Shown here piece after piece: positions 1 through 8,441 of a stretch of 43,789 nt of DNA. Position numbers and translations under genes: made by a program. Origin of the DNA: RQOF01 sp964461135 (lineage in GTDB: Bacteria > Calditrichota > Calditrichia > RBG-13-44-9); assembly GCA_964461135.1 (NCBI GenBank), contig CAYWTB010000034.1:1-43789 (forward strand). The letters run 5' to 3'. Position 1 is the first letter of the stretch. Each line of letters opens with the position of its first letter. The notes under the pieces are model-generated. The model saw nothing but the letters and a program-made list of their open reading frames with translations. It searched no databases and was not told the DNA's origin.

Positions 1-57
1 TCCAACACCGGCTTGAAACTCGGCTTCGCTCGCTTCAAAGCCTTAACATGTTGGACC
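1..57 (-). repeat. Dyad repeat weakly resembling an integron attC site
   Basis: The arms TCCAACA (1-7) and TGTTGGA (49-55) pair perfectly. Inside them GGCTTGAA (10-17) pairs with TTCAAAGCC (34-42) apart from one extra A at 39. Read on the minus strand, the outer arms fit the attC core patterns RYYYAAC and GTTRRRY, and the single extrahelical base falls in the left inner arm, as in attC. The unpaired spacers are unequal (7 and 3 bases), which is atypical, and the site runs off the window edge. A transposon end or a terminator stem are alternatives. It lies directly downstream of the point where the IS1380 transposase reading frame ends. Confidence 0.3.
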
Positions 58-65
58 CCTGGTGA

Positions 66-965
66 TTAAATTCCAACCTTATAAATGATTCGGCCGGGAC
101 TGGACCAGGAACCAGCCTTATAAGCACATTTACCATACATCCTCACCGGTCTGCGGCTCGATTCATAGAGTTCTCTGGCTGTATTTACAAGTCCCGCTGA
201 TTCCTTTAACAGGGGATCATACGCTGTATATCCGATCACATATTTTAAATTGTTATCCCGGCAATAGGCAAACATCTCCTGTGAACTATTATGGGAATCA
301 GCTCGAATGAGAATCCCGACCTCTACCCAGGCCTGGCGGATTCTCTGAATAATTCGTTTTAAAATGGATACGATCTCCCGACCCGAGGGCCGTTTTCCCG
401 GACGCAGGATGGTGGTGATCAGTTTACCGCTCTTGCCCTCATAAATATGCAACGGCATATAACAGTAGGCCACATAATACCATTTATACAACGAGAGCTG
501 CTGCCCACCATGGGTCAGATCATCGGTATCATCCAAATCAATAATAATACCTTCCGGGGCCTCTGCATAAGAGGCAAGAAAGATGTCCAGAAATACCCGG
601 GCCATCCGATAAAGGGTTTTAATCCCTTGCGCATTCTCAAAACGGCACATGGTCGGCTGGCTGGCCAGCGAGTCCTCCCTATCACAGGAGAGCTTCAGGA
701 TAGGGTCTTCTCTAAGTGTATCCGAATCATTCCCATCCTCATAGCCGGCCGCAATCTGAAACACGCGCTACCGGAGAAGATGAACATGCTGGTGCTTCAC
801 ATAACTAGAGTGGCGGTGGTCATCCAGAACACGGGCAACTTTATTAATAATCCCAATTTCAGATTCGACCTCTCGCAGAAAAAGCAATTCACCGTCCGAG
901 CTCACCTGGCCACCATCAAAAGCCACCTGGACTTTTTTACGAAAACTGTCTTTGAAAAGCATCAA
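66..965 (-). pseudogene. IS1380-family transposase, truncated and with an internal amber stop
   Basis: The N-terminal piece (965 to 771) has the IS1380 hallmark FDGGQVSSDGELLFLREVE. The second piece carries QIAAGYEDGNDSDTLR, then LASQPTMCRFEN, the first catalytic Asp region IIIDLDDTDDLTHGGQQ and the second, IRADSHNSSQEMFAYC. The two pieces are in the same frame and are separated only by a TAG at 768-770, where relatives continue without interruption. The protein ends at 66, at roughly 300 codons. The family is usually about 430-480 residues, so the C-terminal catalytic part is missing. It is a dead DDE transposase remnant. No terminal inverted repeats could be assigned. Confidence 0.85.
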
Positions 966-1062
966 TTGTTTTCTAGATTTTTCTATAGCTGTTTCTCTAA
1001 TAATGTGTTTGATTTTAGTTTTTGATTTCTATCAGAATTTAAGTCAAAGAATTCATTATTAC

Positions 1063-1268
1063 TTAACAATCATCTTCCGGAACATCAATGATATCCCATA
1101 TTCGTTTTCTTTTCTGTTCCCCCTCAAGCAGTGGTCCAATATCAAGGAATTCTGACAGAGCTATTTGTATCACCTTTTTAATGGGAACTTCGTGATGTTT
1201 TGCATAATTCGCTAGCTTTTCATAAATATCAGGTGAAAGGGTAATGTTGTGTCTTTTGTCACTTTCAT
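1063..1268 (-). pseudogene. Ribbon-helix-helix (CopG/Arc-like) DNA-binding protein, frameshifted
   Basis: An ATG at 1266-1268 follows a purine-rich GGGGGGAAT stretch and reads MKVTK. One base appears to be missing in the AAAA run around 1252-1255. In the shifted frame the product continues as RHNITLSPDIYEKLANYA and ends in an acidic tail at the TAA at 1063-1065. Restoring one A gives a 68-residue protein with the beta strand plus two-helix pattern of RHH antitoxins and repressors. The lesion is either a real pseudogene or a homopolymer error. No toxin partner is visible; the IS1380 remnant begins about 100 bp downstream and may have replaced it. Confidence 0.6.
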
Positions 1269-1314
1269 GATTCCCCCCGTTTTATAATAATTATTGAGTT
1301 TACTCTTATCAATT

Positions 1315-1905
1315 TTACTTTTGTTGTTTAGCTGTGGTTTGGAATTTTTTAAAATTAATTATCATTCCTGTTTCGATATAATCATCATGTATTAAACGCT
1401 TTTTATCCTTTTCCACTAAAATCAAATGACTTCTCTCGATTTCCTTTATGATATCCGTAATACTTAATTCCGCTAAATGCCACATGGGTATATCTGATTG
1501 ATTATGTTTTGGAAATACAGATAATATTCCACTGTCTTTTAAAACAGTATTTACAGATTGGTAAAGTTTTTCTCTTTCATCTTCATTTAAATAATGCAGC
1601 ACATCATAAATAAATACGGCATCAACGGAAGTGGCAGGTAAATCGATGGTCATTTTGTTAGAGATGATCGGCACAATATTATAGAGCCTCTCGATTTGCG
1701 CAGTTTTCATCAATTGATCGGTGGCTGATTTTTCGGGGTCAATCGCATATACTGTACCCTCTGCACCAACAACCCTGGCAGCGGGAATGGTGTAATGTCC
1801 GGTATTGCATCCAAAATCGACGATAACCTGGCCAGTCAAGATGCCGAGTCTTTTGATGTACGTTAGTCCGTCATGCCTTATCCAGCGTTGCACGTCATTA
1901 TTCAT
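1315..1905 (-). CDS. Class I SAM-dependent methyltransferase
   Basis: A 196-residue protein with a Rossmann methyltransferase core. Motif I is VDFGCNTGHYT (residues 29-39), the acidic ribose-binding position is D56 in AIDPE, and VFIYDVLHYLNEDER around residue 95 matches the motif IV/post-motif region of the methyltransferase 11/25 families. Residues 5-28 form a helical N-terminal cap. The substrate cannot be read from the sequence. Its ATG overlaps the end of the upstream membrane methyltransferase gene by 8 bases, so the two are probably translationally coupled. This is the last intact gene of the minus-strand series before the damaged left edge. Confidence 0.8.
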   Translation of the reverse strand: MNNDVQRWIRHDGLTYIKRLGILTGQVIVDFGCNTGHYTIPAARVVGAEGTVYAIDPEKSATDQLMKTAQIERLYNIVPIISNKMTIDLPATSVDAVFIYDVLHYLNEDEREKLYQSVNTVLKDSGILSVFPKHNQSDIPMWHLAELSITDIIKEIERSHLILVEKDKKRLIHDDYIETGMIINFKKFQTTAKQQK

Positions 1906-2437
1906 AGTGATCCGATTCCAGGTTTTTGTTTAAGTCAGGCTTTCCGAATAATGCTTTTAAACATTCTAGGCGAAGAGAGAACATGGGCACTTGGTCACGA
2001 TAGCGGAGATATTCTTCGCCAAATTTTCTTACTGCTTGTGGTTCTTCAACCAATTTTATCATGATAATCATAAGAAGTATTTCTAGCGGCGCAATGATCA
2101 GAATAAATGATAAGGATCCTATCATAAAGGCAATAGCCAAAGGAAACAGAAGTAATCCAAAATGCATCGGATGACGCATACAGGCATAATATCCTATGGT
2201 AACCAGTTTATTGGTTTCCATTCGGGGTAGTTTTCCCTCTCTTCCCCAAAGAGCCAAAAACCTACCGGTATTTCGACTACTGTTGATTAACAAGTTGAAA
2301 ATCATTAGTCCAAAAACAAAACTGATGGCATGGAACCAGGGATTCATGAGCCATATTTTAAAAAAATGTGAATCCAGCCAAAGACCGGCCGCACCCCCGC
2401 CAACCAACATAATTACCCAAATCAGAATACGTATCAT
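1898..2437 (-). CDS. Isoprenylcysteine/phospholipid methyltransferase-like membrane protein
   Basis: A 179-residue integral membrane protein with about five hydrophobic segments. It has the ICMT/PEMT-type signature: RHPMHFG at residues 88-94, a pair of glutamates EEP at 131-133, and FGEEYLRYRDQVP after the last helix. In this superfamily those residues form the SAM pocket at the membrane face. Bacterial members methylate small lipids, thiols or unknown acceptors, and the substrate here is unknown. It overlaps the next methyltransferase by 8 bases and follows the flavoprotein gene with a 25-base gap, so all three are likely cotranscribed. Confidence 0.75.
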   Translation of the reverse strand: MIRILIWVIMLVGGGAAGLWLDSHFFKIWLMNPWFHAISFVFGLMIFNLLINSSRNTGRFLALWGREGKLPRMETNKLVTIGYYACMRHPMHFGLLLFPLAIAFMIGSLSFILIIAPLEILLMIIMIKLVEEPQAVRKFGEEYLRYRDQVPMFSLRLECLKALFGKPDLNKNLESDHYE

Positions 2438-2462
2438 TTTAGAATTTCATTTTTTTCTTTTT

Positions 2463-4337
2463 TTATAGATTCATTGCCGTCACAAAAGCATCGCGTATGG
2501 CATCCTGCGCTTTTCCTACTTTTTTGGCGTCACCGATCAGAAATACAGGCACTTTGGTCTTTAAGTGATCATACAAGGGGGCAAAGCTTTTCATACCGGT
2601 AGCAACCACGATTTTGTCCACGCCCTGGAGTACCATTTCTTTTTCACCGGAAAGAAAAACTTTACCACCATCTATTTTTGTAACCTGGCAACCGGTATAG
2701 ATGGGCACATTTTTCATTTTGAGCTTTTTCAAAGTCAACGTTTTTTCTATCATTTCCATTCCTTGGGCAATTTCTTCCAACATTTCCACAATTATCACTC
2801 GATTATCTTTCTCCAAAAGCTTGCTGGCGATTTCTACCCCGATTAATCCGCCACCAATGATGAGAACCTTTTGATTCTCTGGTAAATTTTCATCCAACAA
2901 AAATTCTGGCCAGTAATATTCTTTTAAACCTTCAATTGGCGGGAAAACCGGAACGGCGCCCGTTGCAATGACGACGCCATCGTAACCACCGGAAAGCAAA
3001 TCGTTTTCATCAGCTTCCTTTTTGGCTACCCGAATAGCATTTACTTTAATTTCATATTCAAAATAATCTACAATTTCTTTCAAACTTTCTTTATTAGGTG
3101 GCAGGCAGGCCAGATTAAATTGTCCCCCCAAACGGTCCTTCTCATAAAGAACCACCTGGTGTCCCCTCTCTTTTAATGTCAAAGCAGCCTGCATTCCGGC
3201 TAATCCACCGCCCACAATTGCGAATCTTTTTCTATCTTTTGCAAGTTTTATAGACTCTCCATCATATCCAACCAGTGGATTCACCACACAATGCAAACCC
3301 TGGCCGGCTCTAACGCCTCCTAAACATCCCTCTGCGCAGGCAAGGCAAGGCCTTATTTTTCCTTTGATTTTATTGAGATATTTACCAATAAAATTGGGGT
3401 CTGCCACCAAAGCTCTTCCCAAGGCCATATACTCTGCCCGATATTCATTTTTCAATTTGTCCACATCGGCAATACGGTTTATCTGGCCAACAAATATTAC
3501 GGGAATCCCTATCTCTTTTTTGATGAGTTGTGCCAGTTCCCAGGTTTTGCCCTTGGGTACAAACATGTGTTGAAAAAACCAGGGTGGGGTTGAACAGGCG
3601 GTTCCGGCAGAGATATGTACCGCCTTAACCCCCTCATCTTTTAATATTTTTACAAGTTCAATCATTTCCTGAATCTTGATTCCGTTAGGTGTCATTTCGT
3701 CCCCGCTGATCCTTATGATGACAGGAAGATCAACGGACTTTTTGATCGCATTCAGTATTTCCAGGGGAAAACGAAGCCGGTTCTCGAAACTGCCTCCGTA
3801 TTCATCAACCCGGTCATTCACAGCAGGGGAAATAAATTGCGCCAGCAGATAACCGTGCCCCATCTGCAATTCGATGATATCAAAATCTGCTTTCTTCGCC
3901 CGAATTGCCGCATCTTTAAAGAGTTGAATAACCTGATCCATGTCCTGACGTGTCATTCTCGCCGGAACTGCACCCCCATTTTCACACTGTTTATCTGTTG
4001 AAGAAAGAAAATAGTTACCCGGAATGTTGGGATTAGCCATGCGACCGGGATGGTTGAGGTGGGCAATAACCTTAGCTCCCATTCGGTGAAGCTCTCCATT
4101 TAGCTTTTTTAATCCTGGAATTTTATTATCATTATCAATGCCAATTTGAGCCGGGATCTCCCGCAATCCTGAGTCTAAATACATCGGTTCCAGGGTAATA
4201 GCTCCCAAGAATTGACTTCGTTCCTTGTAAAAATGAGTGTATCTATCATTTAACAAACCACTGCCGTCGCTATAGCCCAGCTTTATTGGCGCCATAATGA
4301 ACGGATTTCTTAAATTGAGCACATCTTTCTCCTTCAT
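2463..4337 (-). CDS. Old-yellow-enzyme family NADH:flavin oxidoreductase (2,4-dienoyl-CoA reductase-like)
   Basis: A 624-residue three-domain flavoprotein of the FadH/BaiCD/trimethylamine-dehydrogenase class. Residues 1-325 form the FMN TIM barrel (AHLNHPGRMAN, ELQMGHGYLLAQFISPAVN, DEYGGSFENRLRFPLEI). A 4Fe-4S site follows at C331, C334, C338 and C350. Residues 370-624 carry FAD and NAD(P) folds (IVGGGLAGMQAALTL and LIIGGGLIGVEIAS). Such enzymes pass hydride from NAD(P)H through FAD, the cluster and FMN to an enoate or enoyl-CoA. The exact substrate is not deducible. It sits 3 bases downstream of the metallo-beta-lactamase-fold gene, clearly in one transcription unit. Confidence 0.88.
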   Translation of the reverse strand: MKEKDVLNLRNPFIMAPIKLGYSDGSGLLNDRYTHFYKERSQFLGAITLEPMYLDSGLREIPAQIGIDNDNKIPGLKKLNGELHRMGAKVIAHLNHPGRMANPNIPGNYFLSSTDKQCENGGAVPARMTRQDMDQVIQLFKDAAIRAKKADFDIIELQMGHGYLLAQFISPAVNDRVDEYGGSFENRLRFPLEILNAIKKSVDLPVIIRISGDEMTPNGIKIQEMIELVKILKDEGVKAVHISAGTACSTPPWFFQHMFVPKGKTWELAQLIKKEIGIPVIFVGQINRIADVDKLKNEYRAEYMALGRALVADPNFIGKYLNKIKGKIRPCLACAEGCLGGVRAGQGLHCVVNPLVGYDGESIKLAKDRKRFAIVGGGLAGMQAALTLKERGHQVVLYEKDRLGGQFNLACLPPNKESLKEIVDYFEYEIKVNAIRVAKKEADENDLLSGGYDGVVIATGAVPVFPPIEGLKEYYWPEFLLDENLPENQKVLIIGGGLIGVEIASKLLEKDNRVIIVEMLEEIAQGMEMIEKTLTLKKLKMKNVPIYTGCQVTKIDGGKVFLSGEKEMVLQGVDKIVVATGMKSFAPLYDHLKTKVPVFLIGDAKKVGKAQDAIRDAFVTAMNL

Positions 4338-4340
4338 GCT

Positions 4341-4982
4341 TTAAGTAACTTCTATCACTTGCCCAACACCCCCTTCAATGTACCTTTGAGGGAATCGAGA
4401 TTGAAGTTCCAATTTGTATCTGGTGCAATGAGTGGCACAAATGAGCTTAAAATTTTTAAATAAATCAAACTGGTCGAAATCATGAAGTCCGCCGATGATT
4501 CCATATATTTCTCCAAACTGATGCGTTGCCTTCAAGATCTTCTTCATATTGGGATGAGAACACCCTGCAATAATAATTAAACCTTTTGTTGTTTTGACCA
4601 ACATCGATTGTTCAATTCCCTCGAGTTCTCCGGTTGAAAATACATCTACCGAAATTTGGGCAGGTTTATCCAGAAATATTACCTTTTCGACATTTCGGAT
4701 TTCCCGCAAGGAAGGTGGGGAATAAATTATTACATTATTATTAATGTTTAAAAATTCAGAGAGTCCACCAATATGGTCGAAGTGGTTGTGAGAGATAAAA
4801 ACGGTATTAATTGAAAGAGGGTCAATTTTAAGTCTGTCCATGTTTCCGAGCAGCACAGCTCCATTTGCCCCGGTGTCAAATAGAATCTTTTCTCCATTCA
4901 GTTCAACTAAACAGGCAAATCCCCAGTCAGGCTTTAAATCCGATCGGGTTGTTGTGTTATCAAAAATGATTGTTGTTTTCAT
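4341..4982 (-). CDS. MBL-fold metallohydrolase (COG1237-like)
   Basis: A 213-residue protein with the metallo-beta-lactamase metal motif HNHFDHIGG (H65, H67, D69, H70), a third ligand region GCSHPN near residue 141, and a C-terminal ATHCT. The short length and the GCSHPNMKKIL motif fit the COG1237 group (dihydropterin ribofuranosyl-aminobenzene phosphate synthase-like proteins), whose bacterial members mostly have unknown substrates. No flavodiiron extension is present, so it is not an oxygen reductase. It lies between the radical SAM gene and the old-yellow-enzyme gene with short spacings, consistent with a redox-linked operon. Confidence 0.8.
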   Translation of the reverse strand: MKTTIIFDNTTTRSDLKPDWGFACLVELNGEKILFDTGANGAVLLGNMDRLKIDPLSINTVFISHNHFDHIGGLSEFLNINNNVIIYSPPSLREIRNVEKVIFLDKPAQISVDVFSTGELEGIEQSMLVKTTKGLIIIAGCSHPNMKKILKATHQFGEIYGIIGGLHDFDQFDLFKNFKLICATHCTRYKLELQSRFPQRYIEGGVGQVIEVT

Positions 4983-5016
4983 TATTTTCTTCCTGATTTT
5001 ACCCGAAAATATTTAT

Positions 5017-5952
5017 CTAATTTTTCTTTTTATGACGATCTAATTTTCTCAGGTAAAATTTATTTCCCTCAAATAAAGTCTCCAGCAATTCCCCTTTCCG
5101 GATCATTTTGCGAACGACTGACCAGTCACTATCCGCTCGTTTTAAAAAACTGTCAACTGCATCCTCCCGCATGGGATGTACTGCGGTAATACCTAAAATA
5201 TCATTTCGCACATTTCCGGTAAAAGCGAATGCATTCCCCTCATAACCGATCAGTAACTCGACTTGGGTTATCTTTTTATTAAAAACATGAAATGCTTGAT
5301 TTATTTTATCTTCAGTGGGTGACACTGCGTAACTTTCTGCGGGAGGCCGGGTAGGGATTGCCAAATAAGCTATGGAAGGCTCGAGCCGGGCTAAATAGTC
5401 TGATATTTGTTGCAATTCTTCCAGATCATCGTTTATTTCTTTTACCAGCATCGTTTCGGTCACTAATTTTCCCTTGAATTGTTTGGCAAATTTATGTATT
5501 TCCTCCAATATTGTGTTCAGATGCAAAGTCTTATGTGGCCTATCAATCTTCCGCCAGGCACCATCCACAACTGAATCTATCTTTAAGGAAACCCAATCCG
5601 CTTTTAACAATTCTTCCCGTACATCTTCCCGCCACATCAGAGAAGAGTTGGTAATCACCGCGATTGGTATCTCCAGTTCTTTCAACAAATCAATTTCTTC
5701 ACCTAAGTTTGTGTCCAGAGTTGGTTCTCCGTCCGGTACAAAAGTAAGATAATCAATGCCCTGTCCGCCTTTTCTTACCCGCTCAATTTTTTGACGTATT
5801 TCCTGATAAAGCTGTTGGGGCGGGTAATAAGTCTGCCTTTCAAGTCGCATTTTAATGGTTCTGCCCAGTTGACAGTACACACAGGCATAGCTGCAAATTT
5901 TAGGTGGAATGTTGTTTATTCCCAGGCTGCGTCCCAACCTGCGGGACGGCAC
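5017..5952 (-). CDS. Radical SAM protein, COG0731-like
   Basis: A radical SAM enzyme with the cluster motif CSYACVYC (C20, C24, C27 from the GTG at 5952) and the downstream motif FVPDGEPTLD, both typical of COG0731 proteins related to wyosine-base synthases. Bacterial members have no settled substrate. The GTG at 5952 has no ribosome site. In the same frame, residues IVFGPVPSRRLGRSLGIN extend upstream, and the family normally begins at that block. A good AGGAG lies at 5979-5983, so translation probably starts at a non-ATG codon, ATC at 5971-5973 or ATT at 5974-5976. The C-terminal third, with a possible winged-helix region, is less recognisable. Confidence 0.82.
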   Translation of the reverse strand: MPSRRLGRSLGINNIPPKICSYACVYCQLGRTIKMRLERQTYYPPQQLYQEIRQKIERVRKGGQGIDYLTFVPDGEPTLDTNLGEEIDLLKELEIPIAVITNSSLMWREDVREELLKADWVSLKIDSVVDGAWRKIDRPHKTLHLNTILEEIHKFAKQFKGKLVTETMLVKEINDDLEELQQISDYLARLEPSIAYLAIPTRPPAESYAVSPTEDKINQAFHVFNKKITQVELLIGYEGNAFAFTGNVRNDILGITAVHPMREDAVDSFLKRADSDWSVVRKMIRKGELLETLFEGNKFYLRKLDRHKKKN

Positions 5953-5988
5953 AGGACCAAATACAATCTTGATAATTACTCCTTATTA

Positions 5989-6336
5989 TCAATCTTCAAG
6001 AATATTCCAATTTTTCCGGTCTTCAGGTTGTTTCTTTCTGTTACTCAGGACTACCGCACGCCAGAATCCTATTATACTCAATACGATTCCGGAAATAATA
6101 AAATTCCAGGAAAAAACAAGGTTGATCATACTACCGCTTAAGAAAATCCACAGGCCCATAATTCCATTAACCCACCCTTTCCAATTTTTGGAGTCCCAGA
6201 ATCCGAAAATGGCAGCTAAAATTCCGACAACGATCAAATTAGCCGAAACTTGCAGGAAAACAATAATGCCGGAAAGTACTAACCAAATACCCAGAATAAA
6301 ATTAACACGACCTTGCCACATTTGATTATCCTCCAA
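5989..6336 (-). CDS. SPW-repeat-type small membrane protein
   Basis: A 115-residue protein of four hydrophobic segments arranged as two similar halves. Each half begins with a tryptophan-rich element of the form W-x3-(V/I)N-x-I-x-G-(I/L)-W, WQGRVNFILGIW and WKGWVNGIMGLW. That is the layout of SPW-repeat membrane proteins, whose function is unknown. The last 15 residues are basic and probably cytoplasmic. A second, related protein lies at 7244-7612 on the other side of the KaiC-like gene. Confidence 0.7.
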   Translation of the reverse strand: MEDNQMWQGRVNFILGIWLVLSGIIVFLQVSANLIVVGILAAIFGFWDSKNWKGWVNGIMGLWIFLSGSMINLVFSWNFIISGIVLSIIGFWRAVVLSNRKKQPEDRKNWNILED

Positions 6337-6448
6337 TTTATAAAATTTATTTCAAAATCCATCCCAACTTATTTAAAATCACTTTCAAATAGTTGAGTAC
6401 AAAAAGTAACTGAAAAGATTCATTAAAAATAAAATAAAAATCGCCCAC

Positions 6449-7201
6449 TTAAATTTTTTTAATAACAGGAATAATCCTTTTTCGGGTTGTATCCGCAACC
6501 GATTTAATCTCTCGCAACATCTCTTGTGTAATGGGAACTTCCTCTTCCTCCTTTGAAAATTGCACATTTTTCATTCGTGAGACACGCAAAAACAGCTTCA
6601 TTGGCTTTTCCATTCTGGTAAACATTAAGTTATCAGCTGCGCTTTCCCATATTGCAATATCTTCAGTTAAAACATTATTGCTAACGGAAAAAAGATAACT
6701 GATGGTTTTATCTTTCATTAAAATTTCTTTTATTTTATTCAGTATACCGTTTTTGTATGTAGGGGAAAAGAGAAGTAAGTTTAAAGCAGAACCAAAAATT
6801 ATGTTAGAATCTGCGCTCTTATCAAGAAGTTTATTTGCTTCTTTAATGGTATGATCCCACAGCTCAGGTCTTAAAAGGTTTGCCTTGATCGTATCATCGT
6901 TTAATTGTTCCGCGCGGTCAATAGTCGGATCAAATTGCACATAGGCGATTTTGCCTTTGAAATTCAGAAGGTCAATCCCATACAATTTTAACATAGTATT
7001 TTTTACAAATTCCATGGTTGGATATTGCAGAGGAATAGCGATGGCGTTTCCGCCATTTTTTAACCAGGTGGCAATAAATGCGAATTCAACCAGTGGCTTA
7101 CCCGTTCCTCCCGGACCGCTGATAAGTGTGGATGATGGGACGGGAAGTCCTTCCGGCAACAGCTTGTCCAGCCAATTATAACCCGTTTTTAATATCTTCA
7201 T
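6449..7201 (-). CDS. KaiC/RAD55-like RecA-superfamily protein with altered nucleotide motifs
   Basis: A 250-residue protein beginning with the KaiC-type entry GYNWLDKLLPEG and a P-loop GPGGTGKP (29-36). The Thr/Ser that normally follows the P-loop Lys and coordinates magnesium is Pro36. The position of Walker B reads NIIFGSALNLLLF (133-145), with Gly where Asp is expected. It may therefore bind nucleotide without hydrolysing it; I recall similar GPGG(S/T)GKP proteins elsewhere, so the Pro may be a subfamily trait. The C-terminal tail is Glu/Lys-rich. It sits between two SPW-type membrane protein genes, suggesting a membrane-linked function that cannot be named. Confidence 0.7.
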   Translation of the reverse strand: MKILKTGYNWLDKLLPEGLPVPSSTLISGPGGTGKPLVEFAFIATWLKNGGNAIAIPLQYPTMEFVKNTMLKLYGIDLLNFKGKIAYVQFDPTIDRAEQLNDDTIKANLLRPELWDHTIKEANKLLDKSADSNIIFGSALNLLLFSPTYKNGILNKIKEILMKDKTISYLFSVSNNVLTEDIAIWESAADNLMFTRMEKPMKLFLRVSRMKNVQFSKEEEEVPITQEMLREIKSVADTTRKRIIPVIKKI

Positions 7202-7243
7202 GATTGATGGTTTTTCATTTTTATCTATATTCGTTTTTTAATT

Positions 7244-7612
7244 TTACTCAGCACCGTAATCACCATAGTTTTTATGCTTATCTAAATGTTCTTCATAAGT
7301 AAATTTTTCGGGATATATCAGAATGCTTATCCCGACATAAATGATGGTCAGACCCGTTAAAAAACCGTTCAAATAAAAACCAGCTCCGCTTATCAAATTT
7401 TGAACAAAGGCTGAAATAATTAACCAGACGCCAACTATGCTACCAAGCCAGATTTGCCAGGGTTTGACTTTATCGAAAAAAAAGTTTACACCAATTATAA
7501 TCAGACCTATGATGATATTATTTAAGTTATAGAAAATGAAAGAAAATCCTGCGAATACTGCGGTTATGAGCCATAGCCCGATAATGCTGTTAACGATGCC
7601 TCTCCATTTCAT
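7244..7612 (-). CDS. SPW-repeat-type small membrane protein, second copy
   Basis: A 122-residue membrane protein with four hydrophobic helices and two copies of the tryptophan element, WRGIVNSIIGLW at the N-terminus and WQIWLGSIVGVWLII in the middle. It is related in plan, though not closely in sequence, to the protein at 5989-6336. The acidic, Tyr/His-rich tail (YEEHLDKHKNYGDYG) is soluble. Its ATG overlaps the stop of the YggS-like gene by 4 bases, so the two are coupled. Function unknown. Confidence 0.68.
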   Translation of the reverse strand: MKWRGIVNSIIGLWLITAVFAGFSFIFYNLNNIIIGLIIIGVNFFFDKVKPWQIWLGSIVGVWLIISAFVQNLISGAGFYLNGFLTGLTIIYVGISILIYPEKFTYEEHLDKHKNYGDYGAE

Positions 7613-8304
7613 GCAAATAACCTTCTTTCATATTTCTGCTGAGCTCTTTCGCCAAACAATTTGGTGCCAATCCGGACGATGTTTGCTCCCTCCTCAACGG
7701 CAATATGGTAGCTATTACTCATTCCCATAGAAAGATAGCGCATTTCCACATTGGGGATATTGGCTTCACGCAGGCGATCAAATGCAGCTTTTGTAATCTT
7801 GAAATAAGGGCGGGCATCTTCCGGATTTCCAAAACGCGGGCCCATGGTCATCAATCCCATAACTCTTAACTGAGGCAAGTCACTAATTTCCCAGACTAAT
7901 TCATCAACATCTTCGGGCAGTACTCCGGTTTTATTTGACTCTCTACCACTATTGATTTCGATCAGAACCGGCATAATTTTCTCTTCAAATGTACAATTTT
8001 GATCTACGGATTCAGCTATTTTCCAGGAATCAATCGTTTCAATCATATCGAAAAATTTTACCGCCTTTTTAACCTTATTACGTTGTAGATGCCCGATCAT
8101 ATGCCATTGCACTTGATTTCCCACAACTTGATACATTTTTTCGGCCTCCTGCACGTAATTGTAACCGATAATTTTAATCCCGGCATGTATTGCAGCCAGA
8201 ACTTCTTCCGGTGTTCTGGTTTTGGCGGCAGCGACCAATTCAACGTCCGCTGGAAGTGAATTCCGGATTTCAGCAAGGGATTCTTTAATGACTTTCGAAT
8301 TCAT
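7609..8304 (-). CDS. YggS/PROSC-family pyridoxal phosphate homeostasis protein
   Basis: A 231-residue fold-type III PLP protein. The PLP-binding lysine is in VAAAKTR (K28), followed by GYNYVQEAEKM (usually GENYVQE), WHMIGHLQRNKVK and the phosphate-binding end of the barrel, MGMSNSYHIAVEEGANIVRIGT. Members control the free PLP pool and have no established enzymatic activity. Length and motif order match the whole family, so it is intact. The neighbours (membrane proteins, KaiC-like protein) differ from the proC/sepF context common elsewhere. Confidence 0.9.
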   Translation of the reverse strand: MNSKVIKESLAEIRNSLPADVELVAAAKTRTPEEVLAAIHAGIKIIGYNYVQEAEKMYQVVGNQVQWHMIGHLQRNKVKKAVKFFDMIETIDSWKIAESVDQNCTFEEKIMPVLIEINSGRESNKTGVLPEDVDELVWEISDLPQLRVMGLMTMGPRFGNPEDARPYFKITKAAFDRLREANIPNVEMRYLSMGMSNSYHIAVEEGANIVRIGTKLFGERAQQKYERRLFA

Positions 8305-8441
8305 TTTATATTAACTCCACTTGCTATGCACTCATTTTTTCCAACAATTGTTCTATACTTTCCAGGAATTCCAATTCCCGAAAATGACTTCTAACAACAA
8401 AAGATTTTGTCGGGCATCTTTTGAACAGAAAAGAGACGCTC

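Noticed and set aside
8305..8441. A short minus-strand frame reading REYHESVSFLFKRC up to FLESIEQLLEKMSA
   Set aside because: It has no start codon outside the preceding gene and no family resemblance; it may be chance.
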